Shown here piece by piece: positions 23,869-31,841 of a DNA stretch of 33,627 nucleotides. How positions within the stretch are numbered: the stretch's first letter is position 1; every line of letters begins with the position of its first letter. The notes beneath the pieces were generated by a model. The model searched no databases. It saw only the letters and a program-made list of their open reading frames with translations, and was not told the origin of the DNA. The stretch covers positions 1-33,627 of the forward strand of contig JAGTQS010000006.1 in NCBI GenBank assembly GCA_018397055.1, given 5' to 3'. This stretch comes from Candidatus Bathyarchaeota archaeon (GTDB lineage Archaea > Thermoproteota > Bathyarchaeia > Bathyarchaeales > DTEX01). Both the position numbers and the translations under genes were made by a program.

Positions 23869-25182
23869 TTACTTGATTTTTATTTTTTTGAAGTCGCCAT
23901 CGTATGCGGCTTTGAGAATGCTTTTCATGTACTTGTCTATGTCTCCCCTGTCTACGTCTAAGGGCGTCGGCATGTTCTGCAACTTCATTTTAAGCTGAGG
24001 ATCTTTTGCTGCTTCCAGCATTCTCTTAATGTGCAATGTTGTCGCTCCTGCTTCTTTAAGGGTTGTCGGAAAGCCAAAAGACCTGTTAAAATCTATCATC
24101 GCCTTAGCTACGATTTCACCTAATTTTCTGTCTTCGAATCTTTCCAGATCAAGATTTTTCGCAATTATTCCAGCTTCTTGGAATATTGTGCCAAGGATCC
24201 TAAGTTGTTCCTGAATGTTTGATGTAAAGAACACCGTGTAATACGGATTAAGAACTGCGCACGCTCTGCCATGGGAAAGAACATCCACAAGCGAGAAACT
24301 TCCAAGATGAGGACCACTTGTGCCCCCTATCATTATTGAATAACCGCCTAGATCAGTCCCAAGCCCAAGTGCAACTCTCGCTTCAACATCGTCTTTAAGT
24401 GCAGCCCTAAGATTTTTTACAATCAAACTTATTCCAAGCGATGCCACAGCCTTTGATTTTTCGAAGTAATCTTTGCCACCAGCCCCCATAAAAACCTCCC
24501 AACAATGTGCGATTCCATCCATCGCGCCATCAAGGGTCAGGTTCTCCGGCGAACCAACTGTCACACCGTAATCAAACAATGCCTTCTTAGGCGTGATTGC
24601 GTCGTCCACAATCAGTTTCTTTTGGCCCAACACGGGATCCGTTATGTTAGAGTATTTTGTCAAATGCGCAGCAGAGCTTGAGGCAGCCTGGACCGCAATA
24701 ACGGGTATAATGTCTTTGTTTGTGGCAGTCTTCATTTTAGTAACATTTCCAGTCCCAAAAAAGGGATCAATCGAGCCTGCAATGCTCCAATCGACATTTA
24801 ATACCTTTGAAATCTCTGAAGGCTCAAAAACCGTCAAAAAGCTCGCAGCCTTAACAGCATCAATTGTGCTTCCTCCTCCAAAAGCTATAATGCTGTCTGG
24901 TTTAAATCTGACAACCTGAAATGTTATCCTATACAAGTCTTCACGCGGACAGTTTGGTCTTGCGCCCAAAACAGTGTTGAAAGAGATACCTGTCTTCCTT
25001 AGAGACTCTGAAATTTTCTGCATAAATTTCTGTGCCCATTTCGAACTGCTTCCCACCAGAAGCGCATTGTGGCCAAAGGTTTTCGCCATCTCTCCAACTT
25101 TGTCGAGGACTTCTAATCCAAAGACGTAAAACTCTTTTTTCCATTCTCTTAACAGTCTTTGAGCTTCATCCTTTTCGTCCAT
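23869..25182 (-). CDS. Iron-containing (type III) alcohol dehydrogenase
   Basis: A 437-residue NAD(P)-dependent dehydrogenase of the Fe-ADH family. The nucleotide loop is FGGGSTIDAVKAA, and metal ligands are expected in LDGAMDGIAHCWE (Asp and His) and GTSGPHLGSF / DVLSHGRACAVLNPY (the two further His). The length is longer than FucO (about 383), with inserts around 140-160 and 330-350. Members reduce aldehydes such as lactaldehyde or butanal, or oxidise glycerol and other diols. It is alone on its transcript (promoter-like AAAATAAAAG on the minus strand near 25262-25271). Near the fucose-isomerase, kinase and aldolase genes it could regenerate NAD+ by reducing an aldehyde. The exact substrate is unknown. 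Confidence 0.9.
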   Translation of the reverse strand: MDEKDEAQRLLREWKKEFYVFGLEVLDKVGEMAKTFGHNALLVGSSSKWAQKFMQKISESLRKTGISFNTVLGARPNCPREDLYRITFQVVRFKPDSIIAFGGGSTIDAVKAASFLTVFEPSEISKVLNVDWSIAGSIDPFFGTGNVTKMKTATNKDIIPVIAVQAASSSAAHLTKYSNITDPVLGQKKLIVDDAITPKKALFDYGVTVGSPENLTLDGAMDGIAHCWEVFMGAGGKDYFEKSKAVASLGISLIVKNLRAALKDDVEARVALGLGTDLGGYSIMIGGTSGPHLGSFSLVDVLSHGRACAVLNPYYTVFFTSNIQEQLRILGTIFQEAGIIAKNLDLERFEDRKLGEIVAKAMIDFNRSFGFPTTLKEAGATTLHIKRMLEAAKDPQLKMKLQNMPTPLDVDRGDIDKYMKSILKAAYDGDFKKIKIK

Positions 25183-25316
25183 TTTCTAACACACTCCATT
25201 GTCAGTGTAATAATAGTTACTAGGCCTTTCGCAACTGTGCAATTCCTTGTTGTTCAACACTTTTATTTTTCTAATCATTTATCTATTTCCTTTTGTTCTG
25301 AGCACGTAAGTTTCGC

Positions 25317-25331
25317 CGAAAAGTTATAAAC
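25317..25331 (+). promoter_or_regulatory. BRE/TATA promoter of the 2-hydroxyacid dehydrogenase gene
   Basis: CCGAAAAGTTATAAACC fits an archaeal BRE followed by a TATA box. It is centred about 48 bases before the GTG start, leaving a short leader. Confidence 0.55.
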
Positions 25332-25373
25332 CACCTTTCTACATCATAGGTGAGTCGAAATAGTAAATGACTG

Positions 25374-26393
25374 GTGAAAACTTTGAACTTAAAAACTCAT
25401 AAGAAAATTTACGTAACAAGAGAACTACTTCCAGAAGCGATGGAAATTCTTAAATCCAAATTCGAAGTTGAGGTTTGGCAGGAAGAAACGCCTCCCCCAA
25501 GAAGCCTTTTGTTCGAAAAGGTAAAAGAAGTCGACGGCGTTATATGTGTCTTGACAGAGAAGTTTGACAAAGAAGTAATTGAGGCAGCAGGTCCGAAGAT
25601 TCGCGGAATTTGTCAAGTCGCCGTGGGCTTTGACAACATCGATGTTGAAGCTGCAACAAAAAAGGGCATCTATGTTACAAATACACCAGGGGTTTTAACT
25701 GAAACAACAGCTGACTTTGCTTTTGCCTTGCTTATGGCGACAGCTCGAAGAGTAGCAGAAGCTGACAAGTATGTTAAGTCTGGGCAGTGGAATGTTCCGT
25801 GGGGGCTTACGATGCTTCTTGGACAGGACGTTTATGGCAAAACAATTGGCATAATAGGCATCGGCAGAATTGGGTCGGCGGTGGCGAGACGAGCTAAAGG
25901 CTTCAACATGAGAATTCTGTATTATGACATTTATCGGAATGAACAAATAGAGAAAGAATTAGGCGCCGAGTTTACGTCTTTAGAAAATCTTCTTAAAGAA
26001 TCTGATTTCGTGACGATTCATGTGCCATTAATGCCCGAAACCTATCACCTAATGAACGAAGGAAGACTGAGGTTGATGAAGAAAACAGCTTGCCTCATTA
26101 ACACGTCAAGAGGACCAGTTGTTGACGAAAAGGCCCTTTACAAAGCACTTAAAGAAAGATGGATCTGGGCCGCGGGGTTAGACGTGTGGGAAAAGGAGCC
26201 CGTTGACCTAAGCAATCCCTTGCTTAAACTGGATAATGTTACAGCAACACCTCACATTGCAAGTGGAAGTATCGCAACGAGAACAAAAATGTCAATAATG
26301 GCAGCAGAGAACATGATCGCCATACTGGAAGGACGCGTGCCGCCAAATCTTGTGAACAAGGAAGTTTTAAAGGTCAGGCCTCCGACGAAATAG
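25374..26393 (+). CDS. D-isomer-specific 2-hydroxyacid dehydrogenase (GyaR-like)
   Basis: A 339-residue NAD-dependent dehydrogenase from a GTG start. The Rossmann motif is GIIGIGRIGSAVARRAKGF, followed by catalytic Arg in NTSRGPVVDE, a Glu in the WEKEPVDL region, and the catalytic His in TATPHIASGS. The overall pattern fits the glyoxylate/hydroxypyruvate reductase branch (GyaR) rather than phosphoglycerate dehydrogenase, which is usually longer with an ACT domain. It interconverts glyoxylate/glycolate or hydroxypyruvate/glycerate, or acts on a D-lactate-like acid. It lies opposite to the Fe-ADH and AOR genes and has its own promoter. Confidence 0.9.
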   Translation: MKTLNLKTHKKIYVTRELLPEAMEILKSKFEVEVWQEETPPPRSLLFEKVKEVDGVICVLTEKFDKEVIEAAGPKIRGICQVAVGFDNIDVEAATKKGIYVTNTPGVLTETTADFAFALLMATARRVAEADKYVKSGQWNVPWGLTMLLGQDVYGKTIGIIGIGRIGSAVARRAKGFNMRILYYDIYRNEQIEKELGAEFTSLENLLKESDFVTIHVPLMPETYHLMNEGRLRLMKKTACLINTSRGPVVDEKALYKALKERWIWAAGLDVWEKEPVDLSNPLLKLDNVTATPHIASGSIATRTKMSIMAAENMIAILEGRVPPNLVNKEVLKVRPPTK

Positions 26394-26461
26394 TAAATTT
26401 GCTTTCATCCTTTTTGGTTTTTTAATACTTCGCATTAAACTGAAGGTCTCTGAAGCTATTA

Positions 26462-28345
26462 TCAGTACTTAGGAAGGGGTTTCCTTATTTCATCAAGTTT
26501 CCTGTCAACGTCTTTTAGCCCAAGTCTTTTAAGCTCGGTTGGCAACGGAATCCCGTTTTCGTCCCAGCCAATAGCTTCGTAGTATTCCTTACGGTCCCTG
26601 TTAAGCCTCTCACGGTCAACTGCTTTACCCTTGTATGGACCAGCCCCCAAAGGTATATACCACCTTAATGGCACATCGTCGTCTTTCCGTGGAACCCATT
26701 GCATGTCAGGTCCTCCTAACAGGAGAAGAGCCCTTTGAATGTGCAGAATTTTTCGACCAACCGTTTCAATCCATTGTTTTTCCGTAATTTTCCAGCCAGT
26801 GACAGCTTCTATGAACGGCCAAAGCAAGTCTTGTGCTTCTTTTTCGAAGAAGTTAAACCAGCAGAATACTCCTGTATCGTAGAGTAAGGATCTGAGTTCG
26901 CTGTTTCCGTGATCTAAGGGAATTCTTGCTACTGACGTGTGGTCTCCAGCTTGCACTGAACAGGCGTACGATTCATATCCCGGATAGTCTTCTTCGCTTC
27001 GAATGCCATGCGCGCCGATTGCTATTCCTTTCTCGGTAACATCGTACAGTGAAACGTCGACGCCTTTTAGCTTACTTATCTTGAGAGCCGCTCTGTGGGT
27101 GCCTTCGGCTAATATGTCGCCTATTCCTTTTCGGTCAGCTATCATCTGAGCTAAGGTGGCAAAGGCTTTTGCGTCCCCCCATTTCAGTTCGACGCCTTCC
27201 AAATCCTGTTTAGTTAGGATGCCTTTTTCGTAAAGTTCACCTGCGAACCCGAGAACATTCCCGGTTTGTATGCCGCACAATCCCAGCTCGTCAATGAGCG
27301 CTGTCAGGTAAATGTTTTCCTCAGCATTAAAAATACCCAAGTTAGGCCCAAGATATGCTTGGTTTTCGTAGTCAGGGTTATCCGTAATAGCTCCTTCGAA
27401 AGGACCTGACCTAATCACGGCAAGCTTCAAGCAGGACGTGGGGCAACCGAAATCCGCCCAGTACCTTTTTACCCAGTATTTCTCGAATTCGTATGAGCCG
27501 TAACTTTCTTCGTTGTGCCATTCTTCCTGCCAGTTTCTTACTGGTTCCGAGCTTATGCGGGAGCCAACGTCGTGACCTAAGTTACCCGTGCCCCAACGCC
27601 TAAAAACTATATTTCTAAAGTTGATGTCTAGAATCTTGTTAATTAACGTAGAAACCTTTTTCATGTCCACAACGTCAGGCAAGGGTCCAGTGCCTTTTAC
27701 CACAACGGCTTTCAAGTTTTTTGACCCCATAACCCCTCCGTAGCCGCCATAGCCAGCTGCGTGAGCCCATTTCGCCGCGACAACCGCTATTCTGCTTCGT
27801 TTTTCGCCTGCTGGCCCAATATACACGATTTGAGGTTCCTTCCATAAGCCGCGTCTTGGAAAACGACTTGCAAGTTCCTCTCTGCATTCTTTCACAAGTA
27901 TTTTAAGCGTTTCTTGACTTCCTTTTCCCCAAATGTGGTTTGCGGGTTTCAGCTCCACTTCAGAGTCCTTAATGAAAAGGTAAACGGGCTTTTCCGCCTT
28001 TCCATAGAAGATGATTCCGTCGTAACCAGCGCACTTCAGCTCCACGGAGAATTCGCCTCCAACCGTTGAGCCTACAACGCCGTTAGATTGTGGAGACTTT
28101 CCTGAAACACAAAGCCTTGCACCTGGGACGTAACCAGTTAACGGCCCAGTTAGCATAAGAAGCAAGTTTTCTGAACCTAAAGGCTCAATTCTTTCCCAGT
28201 TTTTTCCAAGCTTATCCCAGAGAATTTTTGTAGCTAACCCTCTTCCGCCAATGTATTGGCTAAGAATTTCTTCGTCCAATATTGTTTCCTTGACATTTTC
28301 GCTTGAAAGATTGACCTCAAGAAACTTTCCAGCATATCCTTTCAT
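26462..28345 (-). CDS. Aldehyde:ferredoxin oxidoreductase (AOR family)
   Basis: A 627-residue tungstopterin enzyme that oxidises aldehydes to acids, passing electrons to ferredoxin. The N-terminal AOR fold opens with YAGKFLEVNLSSE and has the pterin-binding IGGRGLATKIL, GPLTGYVPGARLCVSGKSP and the WAHAAGYGGYGGVMGSKNLKA block (split in 192-212). The [4Fe-4S] loop reads ADFGCPTSCLK: Cys301 and Cys305 match the second and third cluster ligands of AOR (C-x2-C-x3-C), but Asp298 takes the place of the first cysteine. The fourth ligand is probably in GVFCWF near residue 506. It starts immediately (zero spacing) after the stop of the ferredoxin gene, so the two are one operon and the ferredoxin is the likely electron acceptor. 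Confidence 0.93.
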   Translation of the reverse strand: MKGYAGKFLEVNLSSENVKETILDEEILSQYIGGRGLATKILWDKLGKNWERIEPLGSENLLLMLTGPLTGYVPGARLCVSGKSPQSNGVVGSTVGGEFSVELKCAGYDGIIFYGKAEKPVYLFIKDSEVELKPANHIWGKGSQETLKILVKECREELASRFPRRGLWKEPQIVYIGPAGEKRSRIAVVAAKWAHAAGYGGYGGVMGSKNLKAVVVKGTGPLPDVVDMKKVSTLINKILDINFRNIVFRRWGTGNLGHDVGSRISSEPVRNWQEEWHNEESYGSYEFEKYWVKRYWADFGCPTSCLKLAVIRSGPFEGAITDNPDYENQAYLGPNLGIFNAEENIYLTALIDELGLCGIQTGNVLGFAGELYEKGILTKQDLEGVELKWGDAKAFATLAQMIADRKGIGDILAEGTHRAALKISKLKGVDVSLYDVTEKGIAIGAHGIRSEEDYPGYESYACSVQAGDHTSVARIPLDHGNSELRSLLYDTGVFCWFNFFEKEAQDLLWPFIEAVTGWKITEKQWIETVGRKILHIQRALLLLGGPDMQWVPRKDDDVPLRWYIPLGAGPYKGKAVDRERLNRDRKEYYEAIGWDENGIPLPTELKRLGLKDVDRKLDEIRKPLPKY

Positions 28346-28882
28346 CTAAACTGTTTCCCTCCATTTTTTGCCATAAATCTGTGATGCGATGTCTCTGGTA
28401 ATGATTTCAGGCGTCTTAGCATACAGCTTAAAAGTATGCGTGTCAGATTTTTTAATTATCTCCAAAGCGTTCCACCTTCCGGCAGCACAGGCTTCGACGC
28501 ACTTTGGTCTCCCGCTGCACAAGTCACAAATCAAAGCATAATTTTCGGTTGGGTGAATGTACGGAATCTTGCCAGGGCATGCATCGATGCATTTTCCACA
28601 GGCCACGCATGCTTCTTTGTCAACGATAACGGCTTCGGTTTGTTTATTGATTGATAACGCTTTAGTTGGGCAGACCTTCAGGCAGGGATAATCATGACAC
28701 TGCACGCAAAGGTGTGGAACCTCTACGCCTGGAATAAGCATAAAAACCCTTATCCGTGAAGCTTCAGGCCATATTTTGCCTTCATGGCTGAGTGAACAGA
28801 CTATTTCGCATCTTCGGCAACCGCTACATTTCAGATAGTCTCTCGCTATCCAAACACGTTCATTTTCTGACAACCCTTTCAC
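28346..28882 (-). CDS. Four-cluster polyferredoxin, AOR partner
   Basis: A 178-residue iron-sulphur protein with four [4Fe-4S] motifs: CSGCRRCEIVC (19-29), CVQCHDYPCLKVC, CVACGKCIDAC and CDLCSGRPKCVEAC. That is the pattern of DMSO-reductase-B/HycB-like electron-transfer subunits. The TAG stop abuts the AOR ATG with no gap, so it is very likely the electron-transfer partner of that AOR. Similar ferredoxin-AOR pairs are common in anaerobic archaea and bacteria. No signal peptide or membrane helix is present, so the complex is cytoplasmic. Confidence 0.9.
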   Translation of the reverse strand: MKGLSENERVWIARDYLKCSGCRRCEIVCSLSHEGKIWPEASRIRVFMLIPGVEVPHLCVQCHDYPCLKVCPTKALSINKQTEAVIVDKEACVACGKCIDACPGKIPYIHPTENYALICDLCSGRPKCVEACAAGRWNALEIIKKSDTHTFKLYAKTPEIITRDIASQIYGKKWRETV

Positions 28883-28988
28883 CCGATATTTTCCTAGTTA
28901 ACAAAATGATTTTTAATTATATATTTAATTTAAATTATTTATATTTTCTACACGCTTTTTTTTGATTAGAAAAGATGCAATAAAAGTT

Positions 28989-29123
28989 CTAAACTTTGGC
29001 AAATTTTCGTTTCGAATGTACCCACAATGCAAAAAATGGAGTTCGCACCCATGAATATTAACATTATTTTAGCAAAAATCTTCCAAGAAATAGGCGAAAG
29101 CCCAAAAATTTGCCAAAGTTTAG
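28989..29123 (+). mobile_element. Miniature inverted-repeat element, copy 3
   Basis: This 135 bp copy has perfect 19 bp terminal inverted repeats, CTAAACTTTGGCAAATTTT at the left and its exact inverse at the right. A perfect 7 bp direct repeat AAAAGTT flanks it (28982-28988 and 29124-29130). Apart from one extra C and one substitution in the right end it equals the reverse complement of copy 1, so the two moved recently. It carries no transposase and must be moved in trans. Confidence 0.92.
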
Positions 29124-29299
29124 AAAAGTTCTTTCTAAACTATTTTATGTTTACAATAGAAAGGCATTTATCGATTATAAAACCGTGTTGAAAGGCAACA
29201 CAATGAGGATACATGGCTTAAGTCCGTAATCTCGTTCTCTACGAGTCAACGTTAAGGAAGACAAGAAAGACATCTATGCTTGTATGACATTTCAATCAT

Positions 29300-29449
29300 T
29301 AGACCTTAGGCGTAATTAATACTTATGGAGATTCTTGCTATTTCTAAGTGCCTTCTATCACAATTCTTACATTTCTTTCGAAGTTTTCTGAACGATTTTT
29401 GAATTTTTCGCATCGTTTCTGAATGAGAAATAATTACGCCTAAGGTCTA
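29300..29449. mobile_element. Second miniature inverted-repeat element (single copy)
   Basis: The sequence TAGACCTTAGGCGTAATTA at 29300-29318 has an exact inverse at 29431-29449, a 19 bp perfect terminal inverted repeat closing a 150 bp unit. The ends differ from the 134 bp family. If the element is taken as 29301-29448, the short ATT at both borders is a possible 3 bp target duplication, but this could be chance. It encodes no protein. Alternatively it is a long-range hairpin in a transcript. Confidence 0.6.
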
Positions 29450-29495
29450 TTGTTTATTTGCATAATCCTTGTAGGTCTGTTTTTATCTTTCGAAT

Positions 29496-29507
29496 ACTAA
29501 TATATGC
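29496..29507 (+). promoter_or_regulatory. TATA-type promoter for deoA
   Basis: ACTAATATATGC is centred about 29 bases before the ATG at 29531, which fits a leaderless archaeal promoter. It lies 47 bases beyond the second inverted-repeat element. Confidence 0.5.
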
Positions 29508-29530
29508 GAATTGTGGGTTGATGTTTAAGC

Positions 29531-31075
29531 ATGAAGCTGAAAACAAAGATCTTGGGTTTAGAAGCCGGTGGAAAATTTATTGTTGTCCTTAACCGTGAGG
29601 ATGCTGAAGACTTAAGTGTTTCCAGCCTAGAAAGAGTGAGGGTTCGAAGTCACGACAACGAAGTCATCGCAATTGTGAACATAGCATCTATGCTTATAGA
29701 GAAGGGAACAGTTGGAATCTACGAAGAAGTAAAAAACAGCTTAAGCCTTTACGAAGGCGACGAAGTTGACGTTGAGATTGCGCCTTTGCCTTCATCCGTC
29801 TATTTTATACGTAATAAGCTGAACCGAAGGAAACTTACCTATAACGAAATTAACGAAATAATACAAGACGTTGTTAAAGGAAAACTCAGCGAAATTGAAA
29901 TAGCGTCGTTTATCACTGCGCTTCATGTTTTTGGGCTGGATTTGGATGAAGCAACAAGTCTGTCAATGGCTATGGTTAAAACAGGCAACGTTTTAAAAAT
30001 TAATAAACCCGTCATTGTTGACAAACATTCGATTGGCGGAGTTCCAGGAGATAAAACGACATTACTCGTTGTCCCCATCGTCGCAGCTGCTGGCTTAACA
30101 ATACCCAAGTCCTCATCAAGAGCCATAACCTCAGCTGCTGGCACAGCGGATAGAGTTGAAGTTTTAATGCCTGTGAACCTTGAACTTGAGGAAATGCAGA
30201 AGGTTGTTGAAAAAACTAATGGTTGTATGGTTTGGGGAGGAACCTTGAATCTTGCGCCAGCAGATGACATATTCATAAGGGTTGAGAATCCGCTTTCGAT
30301 TGATCCACTTCTGTTGCCTTCAATAATGAGTAAGAAAAAGGCTGTGGGAGCTAATCTTATGGTTCTGGACATTCCTACGGGAAGAGGAACAAAAGTCAAA
30401 ACCATTGGTGAAGCTGATCTTTTGGCAAAGGATTTCATGGAGCTAGGTCGACGCTTAGACATCAAAGTGCAATGTGCAGTAACATACGGCGAACAGCCAG
30501 TTGGACATACCATTGGACCTGCATTGGAGGCCAGGGAAGCTTTGGCCGTTCTTACAGGCGAGGTTAGAGCTCCAGATTTATTTGACAAAGCAACTAACAT
30601 AGCTGGCATATTGCTGGAAATGAGTGGAAGGAAGAACGGAAAAGAGGTTGCCATGGAAATTCTGAGATCTGGCAAAGCAGAGAAAAAGATGCGAGAAATA
30701 ATAGAAGCCCAAGGTGGAAATCCAGATATCAGAACCAAGGATATACCTGTTGGAGACCAGACATATACGGTTCGTTCGGCGAAGGAAGGATACATACTCT
30801 GGATAAACAATGCGTCGCTTGCTGAGGCCGCGAGGCTTGCAGGTGCACCTAAAGACAAGGGAGCTGGCATATACCTTCATAAAAAAATCGGTGACAAAGT
30901 CAAAAAAGGCGACCCGCTTCTCACTATTCACGCGGAGAGAGACCTTAAGCTGCAAAGAGCCTTGGATGGGCTTAAGAAGGCTGACGTTCTTGGCATAGGT
31001 GAACGCATGGACATGCTCATACATGAGGTAAGGGAACTCCCGGTTTCAAAAACTGCATTCATGATTGAACGTTGA
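29531..31075 (+). CDS. deoA: AMP phosphorylase (thymidine phosphorylase family)
   Basis: A 514-residue archaeal AMP phosphorylase. After an archaea-specific N-terminal domain (about 1-85) come the pyrimidine phosphorylase marks: a helical region ending in VFGLDLDEATSLSMAMVKTG, the phosphate loop DKHSIGGVPGDKTTLLVVPI and SSRAITSAAGTADRVEVL. The C-terminal PYNP-like domain holds GAGIYLHKKIGDKVKKGDPL. The length (about 503 for Thermococcus AMPpase) and N-domain distinguish it from bacterial thymidine phosphorylase (about 440). It converts AMP and phosphate to adenine and ribose-1,5-bisphosphate, the first step of the archaeal nucleoside route to 3-phosphoglycerate via R15P isomerase and RuBisCO. 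Neither of those genes is in this window. The last 11 bases overlap the HAD gene. Confidence 0.95.
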   Translation: MKLKTKILGLEAGGKFIVVLNREDAEDLSVSSLERVRVRSHDNEVIAIVNIASMLIEKGTVGIYEEVKNSLSLYEGDEVDVEIAPLPSSVYFIRNKLNRRKLTYNEINEIIQDVVKGKLSEIEIASFITALHVFGLDLDEATSLSMAMVKTGNVLKINKPVIVDKHSIGGVPGDKTTLLVVPIVAAAGLTIPKSSSRAITSAAGTADRVEVLMPVNLELEEMQKVVEKTNGCMVWGGTLNLAPADDIFIRVENPLSIDPLLLPSIMSKKKAVGANLMVLDIPTGRGTKVKTIGEADLLAKDFMELGRRLDIKVQCAVTYGEQPVGHTIGPALEAREALAVLTGEVRAPDLFDKATNIAGILLEMSGRKNGKEVAMEILRSGKAEKKMREIIEAQGGNPDIRTKDIPVGDQTYTVRSAKEGYILWINNASLAEAARLAGAPKDKGAGIYLHKKIGDKVKKGDPLLTIHAERDLKLQRALDGLKKADVLGIGERMDMLIHEVRELPVSKTAFMIER

Positions 31076-31832
31076 CAGCGGACGAGTGCAAGATTTGATT
31101 CGAGCGGTAACCTTTGACCTTTGGAACACGTTAATCGAAAACCGCGATTATACAGCGCAGAGAATCAATTTTCTATCTGCAAAATTAGAGGAAATGGGTT
31201 ACTCATTTGCAAAGGATGACTTAACGGAAGCCTTTGTCTCGTCACTAGATTATGTTTATAGGGTTTGGGAAACCGAAAACCACCGGTTTGTGCCAAACAT
31301 GGAAAGACTAGAGTACATTCTTCAAAAGCTAAAAGCTCAGGTACCTGAAGACCAAAAAAAGGAGATAGTCACATTTTTTGAAGAAGTCGCCCTGAAAGAT
31401 CCTCCGCCTCTAATCAAAGAGGCAAAAGGAGTGCTTGAATATTTAAGGTCAAGGTACCAGATGGCAATCATCAGCGACAGCGGATTTACGCCGGCAAGAA
31501 TCTTAAGAAAAATATTGCAAAAAAACGGTGTTTTAGATTTTTTTGTTGTAACCGTTTTTTCCGACGAGGTTGGGTTTAACAAGCCTCATAGAATGATGTT
31601 TGAAAGAGTTTTTTCAAGGTTGTCTGTTAAGCCTTCGGAGGCTCTCCATGTTGGCGACTTACTGCATACAGATGTTGCAGGGGCAAAAGCGTTTGGAATG
31701 AAGTCCATTTGGCTGAATAAGGAAAAAGAAAGGAAAGCTGCAGAAGCCTTCAACCCAGATTTTACCGTTAATAAAGTGTGCGAAATCATTGAAATTCTAA
31801 ACAACATTGGGCAACAAGAAAAACCTGTCTAA
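31065..31832 (+). CDS. HAD-superfamily hydrolase
   Basis: A 255-residue haloacid-dehalogenase phosphatase. Motif I is TFDLWNTLIE (nucleophile Asp and general acid position with Asn, so not DxDx(T/V) in its plain form), motif II is IISDSGF, motif III Lys is in GFNKPHRMMF, and motif IV is HVGDLLHTDVAGA. The helical cap between motif I and II is of the C1 type. The TTG start at 31065 lies within the end of deoA, and a GTG at 31086 is an alternative. Translational coupling to deoA suggests a role in nucleotide or sugar-phosphate breakdown, for example on a phosphorylated intermediate, but the substrate is unknown. It ends 9 bases before the convergent radical SAM gene. Confidence 0.88.
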   Translation: MNVDSGRVQDLIRAVTFDLWNTLIENRDYTAQRINFLSAKLEEMGYSFAKDDLTEAFVSSLDYVYRVWETENHRFVPNMERLEYILQKLKAQVPEDQKKEIVTFFEEVALKDPPPLIKEAKGVLEYLRSRYQMAIISDSGFTPARILRKILQKNGVLDFFVVTVFSDEVGFNKPHRMMFERVFSRLSVKPSEALHVGDLLHTDVAGAKAFGMKSIWLNKEKERKAAEAFNPDFTVNKVCEIIEILNNIGQQEKPV

Positions 31833-31841
31833 GCAACATGT

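Larger units (their letters stand above)
28883..29530. other. Intergenic region with two different inverted-repeat elements
   Basis: This 648-base gap between divergent genes (ferredoxin and deoA) holds miniature element copy 3 (28989-29123), a second inverted-repeat element (29300-29449) and the deoA promoter. Apart from these no gene is seen. The stretch 29131-29299 shows no RNA gene I can recognise. Confidence 0.5.

Noticed and set aside
29923..30870. Long minus-strand frame (315 aa) opposite deoA.
   Set aside because: It lies fully inside the clear AMP phosphorylase gene and has low-complexity Ser/Ala/Leu composition typical of an antisense shadow.
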